From Bacteroidales bacterium (GTDB taxonomy: Bacteria > Bacteroidota > Bacteroidia > Bacteroidales > UBA3663): a stretch of 8,855 nucleotides of DNA. Positions 1 to 5,054 of the stretch are shown here, piece by piece. The stretch spans positions 9,043-17,897 of the forward strand of contig JAUNCV010000020.1 in NCBI GenBank assembly GCA_030526445.1, read 5' to 3'. Made by a program: the position numbers and the translations under genes. The number at the start of each line of letters is the position of its first letter. Position 1 is the stretch's first letter. The notes under the pieces are model-generated. The model was not told where the DNA came from and did not search any database. It was given only the letters and a program-made list of their open reading frames with translations.

Positions 1-1056
1 ACATCTGCATCGACCAATATGGGAGTGACTGCCAATATGGAGCTCTTTACGGGTATGCGTCGTCCAAACCAGGTCAAGAGCCAAAAGTATGAACTTATGG
101 CTGCTACTGAAAACTTGGAATTAGCAAAACGTAATATTAGCATTCAGGTAGCAGCTGGTTATTTGCAAGCTCTTTATAGTAAAGGAATTGTCGATGTGGA
201 GCGTAGGCAAGTAGAACTTGACAAAGAGGCTTTGGCGCGTGCAGAGGCTCTATATGAGGCAGGGAAGAAGCCAAAGTCGGAAGTAGCTACAGCCGAAGCA
301 CAGGTTGCGGTTAGTGAACTCTCACTAACTGAAGCTATTGGTAACGAAACCATGAGCCGCTTGGATTTGATGCAGTTACTCAATCTTGAGGGCGATGTAA
401 CAAACTTCTCGGTAGTTGAGATAGACACAACAAGCTTGGTCGGTGATGTGGCTCCAGCATCGCTTGTGTTTGAGCAAGCAGTGGAAAACCATCCATCGAT
501 TATGGGTGCAAAATACAATCTTGAAAGTAGTAAGTATCAGATAGGTGTAGCTAAAAGCCAATATATGCCTAGTGTGTCGCTTAGTGCTTCATATAATAAT
601 AGTTACTATCATTTGTATGACTCAGAATTCAAAAATAACAGCTTTGGAAAACAGCTTGATTTGAATGGTAGTGAGTATATTGGAATCAATGTCAGCATTC
701 CCATTTTCAATCGCTTCCAAACTCGTAATAATGTGCGCCAAGCTCGTTTGCAAAAAGAGAGTCGTGAAGTGGCACTGAACGAAGCTAAACAAGATTTGTT
801 GAAAGAAATACAGCAGGCTTATTGGAATGCACGGAAAGCCCGAGACAACTATCATTCTGCACAGAAAGCTCATGCTTCAACCGAACTTGCTTATAGTTAT
901 GAAGCAGAACGCTATGCGCAAGGCAAAGGCACTGCATACGATTTGCAACAAGCTAGAACCCGACTTGAAAAGACTGCTCAAGATGAATTGCAAGCACGTT
1001 ATGAATTTTTAATGAGGGTGAAAATTCTGGAGTTTTACAATGGAGTTCCTATGTAA
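1..1056 (+). CDS. TolC-family outer-membrane efflux protein, 5' end missing
   Basis: The frame is open from the first base of the window (codons aca tct gca) and stops at 1056, so about 351 residues of the C-terminal part are present. The methionine at base 19 is internal, not the start. Full TolC-type proteins are usually 430-500 residues, so the signal peptide and first helices lie upstream. The segment shows two typical outer-membrane efflux protein (OEP) repeats. The motif 'ELFTGMRRPNQVKSQKYEL' is the usual end of a beta strand running into a long periplasmic helix. A second copy, 'SIPIFNRFQTRNNVRQAR', follows about 220 residues later. Long charged helices with Ala/Gln/Glu-rich heptads surround both. 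Such proteins form trimeric outer-membrane channels for RND, ABC or MFS exporters, with a periplasmic adaptor. The partner genes are probably upstream, so the substrate is unknown. The gene looks more AT-rich than the sugar operon after it. Confidence 0.9.
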   Translation, partial: TSASTNMGVTANMELFTGMRRPNQVKSQKYELMAATENLELAKRNISIQVAAGYLQALYSKGIVDVERRQVELDKEALARAEALYEAGKKPKSEVATAEAQVAVSELSLTEAIGNETMSRLDLMQLLNLEGDVTNFSVVEIDTTSLVGDVAPASLVFEQAVENHPSIMGAKYNLESSKYQIGVAKSQYMPSVSLSASYNNSYYHLYDSEFKNNSFGKQLDLNGSEYIGINVSIPIFNRFQTRNNVRQARLQKESREVALNEAKQDLLKEIQQAYWNARKARDNYHSAQKAHASTELAYSYEAERYAQGKGTAYDLQQARTRLEKTAQDELQARYEFLMRVKILEFYNGVPM

Positions 1057-1095
1057 TACTCTTTGATTCTTTAACGATGAAATAATAAAGATGTT

Positions 1096-1140
1096 TCCCG
1101 GATTGCTCGCATAATGAACAACCCGGGATACTATTTTTTT
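1096..1140 (+). terminator. Rho-independent terminator of the TolC-family gene
   Basis: The stem pairs 1096-1101 (tcccgg) with 1123-1128 (ccggga). After one mismatch, 1103-1105 pair with 1119-1121. A T-rich tail follows, ending in seven T at 1134-1140. It begins 40 bases after the efflux gene stop and separates that transcript from the next operon. Confidence 0.75.
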
Positions 1141-1157
1141 CACCTTTATACTCTTTT

Positions 1158-1185
1158 ATTGCAATAATTTCAATAATTACAATAA
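1158..1185. repeat. AT-rich imperfect palindrome overlapping 9-bp tandem repeats
   Basis: CAATAATT occurs at 1162-1169 and 1171-1178, with a partial third copy (CAATAA) at 1180-1185, giving an exact 9-base period. The same stretch reads as a 26-bp imperfect inverted repeat from ATTG at 1158 to CAAT at 1183, with 10 of 13 positions paired. It lies about 30-55 bases upstream of the -7 element of the sugar operon, where an operator or activator site could sit. In such AT-rich DNA it could also be a chance pattern. Confidence 0.35.
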
Positions 1186-1212
1186 AAAAATACGACCTCA
1201 ACAATATTTTAC

Positions 1213-1220
1213 TATCTTTG
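1213..1220 (+). promoter_or_regulatory. Bacteroidota-type -7 promoter element for the sugar-oxidation operon
   Basis: TATCTTTG matches the -7 consensus TAnnTTTG of Bacteroidota sigma-ABfr promoters. It lies 41 bases before the aldo/keto reductase ATG, predicting a short 5' leader of about 35 nt. No TTG is present at the expected -33 position (about 1189-1193), so the promoter may be weak or dependent on an activator. Confidence 0.7.
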
Positions 1221-1261
1221 TGGGCAAACATTAACAACCAAATTCTAAAACTAACCATACT

Positions 1262-2209
1262 ATGATTTACCAGGAAATTGGCCAGACTGGCATGAAAGTT
1301 TCTAATCTATCGTTCGGAGCATCTTCGTTAGGCGGAGTATTTCATGATATTGACGAAGATAAAGCAATAGAAGCTGTGTTTACTGCCATTGAAGGCGGCA
1401 TGAATTTCATTGATGTTTCTCCATATTACGGACACTATAAGGCTGAGACTGTACTAGGTAAGGCTCTTAAGCAGATTCCACGAGACAAGTACTATCTTTC
1501 GACCAAAGTAGGTCGCTATGGTAAAGATGGGGTAAATACATGGGATTACTCTGCGAAACGTGCACAGGATTCGATTTATGAGAGTATGGAGCGACTCAAT
1601 ATTGACTATATTGACCTCATCAATGTTCACGATATCGAGTTCCAGGGCAATTTGCCGGGCGGCCTCGACAAAATTTGCCAGGAAACCTTGCCTGCTCTTT
1701 GCGAAATGCGCGACAAGGGAGTGGTAAGCCATGTTGGTATTACTGACCTGCAGCCAGAAAACCTCAAATATGTGATCGAAAATGTGCCAGAGGGAACCGT
1801 GGAGAGTGTGCTCTGCTTCTGTCACTATAGCCTCAACGATGAGTTGCTCAACGACTATTTCGACTTCTTTGAGCAGCACAAGATTGGCATCATCAATGCA
1901 TCGCCACTCTCGATGGGTCTGCTTGGTAGTCGTGGCGTGCCTGCTTGGCATCCTGCTCCTGCAGCATTAGTTGAAGCTTGCAAGAAGGCGGTGGAACATT
2001 GCAACGCCAAGGGATATCCTGCCGAGAAACTTGCTATTCAGTACGCTATCAGCAATTCACGTATTGCCACCACCTTGTTCTCTTCTGCCAATCCTGATAA
2101 TGTGCGCAAGAATTTGTCCTATGCCGCTGAGCCTATTGATTGGGAACTTGTCAAGGAGGTGCAGACCATCATTGGTGACCAAATGCGCGTGCGCTGGCAC
2201 AATTCGTAA
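1262..2209 (+). CDS. Aldo/keto reductase, L-galactose/L-fucose dehydrogenase-like
   Basis: This is a 315-residue cytosolic NAD(P)-dependent TIM-barrel enzyme of the aldo/keto reductase superfamily, at the usual length. The N-terminal 'LSFGASSLGG' and 'NFIDVSPYYGHYKAETVLGKAL' are hallmark motifs. The catalytic tetrad reads Asp51, Tyr56, Lys82 and His123. The sequence resembles plant L-galactose dehydrogenase as I recall it: 'FGAS.LG.VF', 'D.SPYYG', 'HDIEF', 'CHY..ND', 'ASPL.MGLL', 'P.WHPA' and 'HC..KG...KLA.QY' all recur in order. Related bacterial enzymes oxidise L-fucose or L-galactose at C1 to the lactone. The gene is first in an operon with a lactonase-like and a polyol/aldonate dehydrogenase-like gene, which fits an oxidative L-sugar pathway. 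The ATG at 1262 is 41 bases after the -7 element and begins the canonical N-terminus. The family call is firm. The substrate (L-galactose, L-fucose, or another sugar such as D-arabinose) is inferred. Confidence 0.88.
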   Translation: MIYQEIGQTGMKVSNLSFGASSLGGVFHDIDEDKAIEAVFTAIEGGMNFIDVSPYYGHYKAETVLGKALKQIPRDKYYLSTKVGRYGKDGVNTWDYSAKRAQDSIYESMERLNIDYIDLINVHDIEFQGNLPGGLDKICQETLPALCEMRDKGVVSHVGITDLQPENLKYVIENVPEGTVESVLCFCHYSLNDELLNDYFDFFEQHKIGIINASPLSMGLLGSRGVPAWHPAPAALVEACKKAVEHCNAKGYPAEKLAIQYAISNSRIATTLFSSANPDNVRKNLSYAAEPIDWELVKEVQTIIGDQMRVRWHNS

Positions 2210-2229
2210 AACAATAACAATTAATCTTC

Positions 2230-3123
2230 ATGATTATTATTGATGCCCACAGCCATTTGTGGGAAAAACAGAATACTACCGTTGATGGGCAGCCAATCTA
2301 TGCGTTGCCCGACAATGGTTCGCGAAGTATGTTCTTTGGCGAGGTGCGTCAGATGCTGCCTCCTTATATGATCGATGGAAAGAATTCGGCTGAGGTTTTC
2401 CTTTCGAACATGGACTTTGCCCAGGTGCATGGCGCTGTTGTGGTGCAGGAGGTGATTGACGGCAACCAGAACCAGTATCTGACCGAGGTGCAGGAGAGAT
2501 ATCCAAACCGATTCTTCTGTATGGGCATGGCTAACGAAGGAACTGCAGAGGAGACCGAACGAATACTGGCCTTGGGCCTGAGGGGTATTGCTATTCCGGG
2601 CCATCGCCTGCATGAGCCTCTCACCAAATGGATGCCTATGTTCAAGAAAATGGAGGAGAAGGGAATGATATTAGACCTCTGCTTGCATGAAGACAATCAC
2701 CAGTTAGGCGAGGTGGAGGAGATTGTGGAGGCTTGTCCCAATCTTAAGATTGCCATTGGGCACTTTGGCATGGTGACTACTCCGGGCTGGCTCGAACAGA
2801 TACGCTTAGCGCGCCACAAAAATGTGTATGTAGAGAGTGGAGGCATCACTTGGCTCTTCAACAGCGAGTGGTATCCCTATCCTTCGGCCATGAAGGCCAT
2901 ACGTCAAGCTATTGACGAGGTGGGTGTAGAGAAACTGATGTGGGGCTCAGACTATCCTCGCACCATTTCGGTCATCACTTACCGTATGAGCTATGACTTT
3001 GTTCTTAAGAGCAATGTTCTCACAGAGGCCGAGAAGCGAGCTTTCTTGGGAGAGAATGCCATGAAATTTTATGGCTTTAGCTTCAAGGAGGAGATGCCTT
3101 ATATTAAAAGTATGTCGGAATAA
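2230..3123 (+). CDS. Amidohydrolase-2 family protein, probable sugar-acid lactonase
   Basis: This 297-residue metal-dependent hydrolase belongs to the amidohydrolase-related (PF04909-type) TIM-barrel family, which includes L-fucono-, L-rhamnono- and L-galactono-lactonases and 2-pyrone-4,6-dicarboxylate lactonase. The N-terminal 'IDAHSHLW' gives the metal-binding HxH pair (His7, His9). Further probable active-site residues are His153, His178 in 'IAIGHFG', and Asp241 in 'MWGSDYPR'. The end, 'FLGENAMKFYGF', is the usual C-terminal helix. The gene follows the aldo/keto reductase by 20 bases and precedes a zinc dehydrogenase by 66 bases, so it is probably co-transcribed. In that setting it most likely hydrolyses the lactone made by the reductase to the open aldonate. 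No signal peptide is visible, so a cytoplasmic location is expected. An amide hydrolase or a decarboxylase, both known in the superfamily, remains possible. Confidence 0.85.
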   Translation: MIIIDAHSHLWEKQNTTVDGQPIYALPDNGSRSMFFGEVRQMLPPYMIDGKNSAEVFLSNMDFAQVHGAVVVQEVIDGNQNQYLTEVQERYPNRFFCMGMANEGTAEETERILALGLRGIAIPGHRLHEPLTKWMPMFKKMEEKGMILDLCLHEDNHQLGEVEEIVEACPNLKIAIGHFGMVTTPGWLEQIRLARHKNVYVESGGITWLFNSEWYPYPSAMKAIRQAIDEVGVEKLMWGSDYPRTISVITYRMSYDFVLKSNVLTEAEKRAFLGENAMKFYGFSFKEEMPYIKSMSE

Positions 3124-3189
3124 GAACCTCGATTCATGGACGAGAGGGTTTATTGAAAACAGATATTCGTAAAAAATCTATCAAATAAA

Positions 3190-4212
3190 ATGAAAGCAGT
3201 ACAAATTACAGAAGTAGGCAAGCTCGAGGTCGTAAACATTGAGAAGCCGGAATATAAGGCCAACGAGGTGTTGGTCAAACTTAAATATGTAGGTTTTTGT
3301 GGTAGCGACTTGAACACTTGGCGTGGCGGCAATGCTTTGGCCAAAATGCCTGTGATTCCTGGTCATGAAGTTGGCGCTGTGATTGAGGCTGTGGGCAAAG
3401 AAGTGCCTTCGACCCTCAAGCCTGGCATGACTGTAACTCTCAATCCTTATACCAACTGTGGCAAGTGTGCAAGCTGCCGAAATGGTCGTGTGAATGCGTG
3501 CAAAGATAATCAGACCTTGGGTGTGCAGCGTGATGGTGCTATGTGCGAATACATAGCCCTGCCTTGGGAGAAGATTATCCCTGCCGGCAACATGACTCCT
3601 CGCAACTGCGCTCTCATCGAGCCTATGAGTGTAGGCTTCCATGCGGTGTCGCGTGGCGAGGTGACTGATATCGATGTGGTCATGGTGATTGGCTGCGGTA
3701 TGGTGGGCCTCGGTGCAGTGGTTCGTGCCGCACTGCGTGGCGCTACCGTGATTGCTGCTGATATCGACGATGAGAAGCTCGCCCTTGCTAAGCGCCTGGG
3801 TGCTACTTACGCCATCAATACCAAGACCGAGGGTGTGCACGAGCGCCTTCAGGAACTCACTCAAGGCTTTGGTCCCGATGTAATCATCGAAGCAGTAGGC
3901 AGTCCATTTACCTATCAGATGGCCATCAATGAGGTTGCCTTCACTGGTCGTGTTGTCTGCATTGGTTATGCTAAGACCGAAGTCACTTTCCAGACCAAGT
4001 ACTTTGTGCAGAAGGAACTGGACATCCGTGGTTCACGCAATGCAATGCCTTCCGACTTCCGTGCCGTAATCCACTACTTGGAGCGAGGCACTTGTCCGAT
4101 GGACGAGCTTATCACCAAGGTGGTTGAACCTGAGCAGACCGAAGAGGTGATGGAGTGGTGGAATGAGAACCCTGGTAAGGTGTTCCGTATTCTTGTCAAA
4201 CTTGCCGACTAA
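3190..4212 (+). CDS. Zinc-dependent medium-chain dehydrogenase, L-galactonate 5-dehydrogenase-like
   Basis: This is a 340-residue medium-chain alcohol/polyol dehydrogenase at the usual length. The N-terminal GroES-like domain carries the catalytic zinc ligands Cys37 ('GFCGSD'), His59-Glu60 ('PGHEVG') and Glu144 ('LIEPMSVGFHA'). Structural zinc ligands are Cys90, Cys93, Cys96 and Cys104. The Rossmann fold has Gly168-x-Gly170-x-x-Gly173, with Asp191 at the end of the second strand, which predicts NAD rather than NADP. The 'LIEP' segment and the C-terminal 'GSRNAMPSDF' resemble E. coli LgoD (YjjN), which oxidises L-galactonate to D-tagaturonate. Sorbitol and threonine dehydrogenases are more distant relatives. 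It follows the lactonase-like gene by 66 bases, so the aldonate released by that enzyme is a logical substrate. Family and cofactor site are clear; substrate is inferred. Confidence 0.87.
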   Translation: MKAVQITEVGKLEVVNIEKPEYKANEVLVKLKYVGFCGSDLNTWRGGNALAKMPVIPGHEVGAVIEAVGKEVPSTLKPGMTVTLNPYTNCGKCASCRNGRVNACKDNQTLGVQRDGAMCEYIALPWEKIIPAGNMTPRNCALIEPMSVGFHAVSRGEVTDIDVVMVIGCGMVGLGAVVRAALRGATVIAADIDDEKLALAKRLGATYAINTKTEGVHERLQELTQGFGPDVIIEAVGSPFTYQMAINEVAFTGRVVCIGYAKTEVTFQTKYFVQKELDIRGSRNAMPSDFRAVIHYLERGTCPMDELITKVVEPEQTEEVMEWWNENPGKVFRILVKLAD

Positions 4213-4228
4213 TTCCAGCCGACTATTG

Positions 4229-4840
4229 ATGAGAAAGGGAAAAATCTATATAGTTTTATCACTTATTCTTCTCAGTTCCTGCGTATCAAGTAGAAAAATT
4301 GAAGGAATATATACACCCGCCACTGTAAAGATGATTTCTGTGGCGGGGAATAATAGTTTACCAAAGCAAGTGGAGAAGGTCCCAAATGGCGAAATTCAGG
4401 TGCAAACGCCTGCGATGAAGTCTCGCCATCATGTCATAGATAACAAAGGGACTACAGTTGTGGCTTGTGCAAAGCAGTATTTGGGATGCAAGTATCGTGC
4501 TGGAGGAATAGGACCAAGTCATTTTGACTGTTCTGGCTTCACGTTTTTTATATACCAGCAGTTTGGCATAGAACTCTATCATAGTTCTGCAGAACAATAT
4601 AATCAGGGTTCGTATATCAAAAGCGTTCATATGCTGCGTCCGGGCGATCTCGTTTTTTGGCGTGGTAGAGATGCTCATAGCCCGCGTGTCGGTCATGTGG
4701 GCATTGTGGTTGAGGCCGACGAAAAGACTGGACATTTTAAGTTTATTCATTCGGCCACACACGGAGGTGTGCGCTTTGATGATAGTGAAGCAGAATATTA
4801 CAAGACACGTTATGTCGGCGCCAGACGTGTGCTTGAATAG
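4229..4840 (+). CDS. NlpC/P60 cell-wall peptidase lipoprotein (Spr/MepS-like)
   Basis: This is a 203-residue probable lipoprotein with a C-terminal NlpC/P60 cysteine-peptidase domain. The ATG at 4229 is chosen over the in-frame ATG at 4163 because it gives a classic lipoprotein signal: Lys/Arg-rich start, hydrophobic core, lipobox LSSC with Cys18. The longer start would lie inside the dehydrogenase gene and add 22 unrelated residues. After a linker of about 55 residues, the domain spans roughly 73-202. It has the nucleophile Cys101 in 'HFDCSGF', the base His156 in 'VGHVGIV' and a third polar residue, probably His174. The family cleaves peptide cross-links or stem peptides of peptidoglycan. 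The gene starts 16 bases after the dehydrogenase stop, so it is probably read from the same transcript despite its unrelated job. Its more AT-rich codons, compared with the dehydrogenase, suggest a different history. Confidence 0.9.
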   Translation: MRKGKIYIVLSLILLSSCVSSRKIEGIYTPATVKMISVAGNNSLPKQVEKVPNGEIQVQTPAMKSRHHVIDNKGTTVVACAKQYLGCKYRAGGIGPSHFDCSGFTFFIYQQFGIELYHSSAEQYNQGSYIKSVHMLRPGDLVFWRGRDAHSPRVGHVGIVVEADEKTGHFKFIHSATHGGVRFDDSEAEYYKTRYVGARRVLE

Positions 4841-4847
4841 AGAATCT

Positions 4848-4881
4848 TATGTTGTAGAACATGTTTTTGAGAAAAATCTCA
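4848..4881 (+). terminator. Weak terminator candidates after the NlpC/P60 gene
   Basis: Two small hairpins lie side by side. In the first, 4849-4853 (atgtt) pairs with 4858-4862 (aacat) and five T follow. In the second, 4868-4872 (tgaga) pairs with 4877-4881 (tctca), without a clean T run. Each stem is only 5-6 bp, so termination here may be leaky. Confidence 0.3.
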
Positions 4882-4920
4882 TTATGTTTTGCTAAAAAAT
4901 GCAAAAAAACAATGATTTTT

Positions 4921-4952
4921 TTTGGAAATTCCGAAATATGTTCTTATCTTTG
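4921..4952 (+). promoter_or_regulatory. Bacteroidota-type promoter with no obvious downstream gene
   Basis: TTTG at 4921-4924 and TATCTTTG at 4945-4952 are separated by 20 bases, the spacing expected for Bacteroidota -33/-7 elements. The predicted transcription start is near 4957-4960. Reading rightward there is only a 10-codon ORF (4958-4990, MKKDHLYILF) whose ATG would sit at or next to the transcript start. A strong terminator hairpin then precedes the convergent gene. Confidence 0.65.
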
Positions 4953-4957
4953 CGGCG

Positions 4958-5049
4958 ATGAAAAAAGACCATCTTTATATACTTTTCTAATCTTAAGCTT
5001 TATGTAATGTGCAAAAAACGATTCGCAGTGATTGCGAGTCGTTTTTTTT
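4958..5049 (+). ncRNA. Candidate small RNA of about 90 nt between convergent genes
   Basis: The interval is bounded by a good promoter (4921-4952) and a 15-bp terminator hairpin (5013-5047) with a short T tail. It contains no supported coding sequence; the only ATG-led frame is 10 codons and would be leaderless. The first 55 bases are AT-rich with no strong internal stem that I can see. It could be an intergenic small RNA, the transcribed leader of a decayed gene, or a tiny peptide gene. I recognise no known RNA family. Confidence 0.4.
5013..5049. terminator. Strong bidirectional terminator hairpin
   Basis: Bases 5013-5027 pair with 5033-5047 in a 15-bp stem with one T-G wobble (5022/5038) and a five-base loop (gtgat). 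Rightward, the T tract is 5042-5049. Leftward, the complement gives six T from 5018 to 5013. It ends 5 bases from the stop of the outer-membrane receptor gene, so it can terminate that gene on the - strand and the rightward transcript on the + strand. Confidence 0.85.
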
Positions 5050-5054
5050 ATTAC

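Noticed and set aside
1454..1951. A 165-codon - strand open frame opposite the aldo/keto reductase
   Set aside because: It is antisense to a gene with an intact catalytic tetrad and shows no motifs or start context of its own.
3124..3150. Imperfect hairpin (aacctcg / cgagagggtt) between the lactonase and dehydrogenase genes as a terminator
   Set aside because: The stem is interrupted by a three-base bulge and no T run follows, so it is unlikely to end transcription inside the operon.
3181..3864. A 227-codon open frame on the - strand opposite the zinc dehydrogenase
   Set aside because: It lies fully antisense to a gene with all zinc-ligand and Rossmann motifs intact. Its translation is His/Thr-rich with no recognisable domain, so it is a codon-usage shadow.
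1262..4212. Higher third-position GC in the sugar operon as evidence of horizontal transfer
   Set aside because: The shift from the flanking TolC and NlpC genes is gradual and may reflect expression-linked codon use. There are no repeats, integrase or tRNA boundaries to support transfer.
4958..4990. 10-codon ORF MKKDHLYILF as a leader peptide controlling an attenuator
   Set aside because: No gene lies downstream of the hairpin on the + strand to be attenuated, and the ATG falls at the predicted transcript start. It was kept only as an alternative within the small-RNA candidate.
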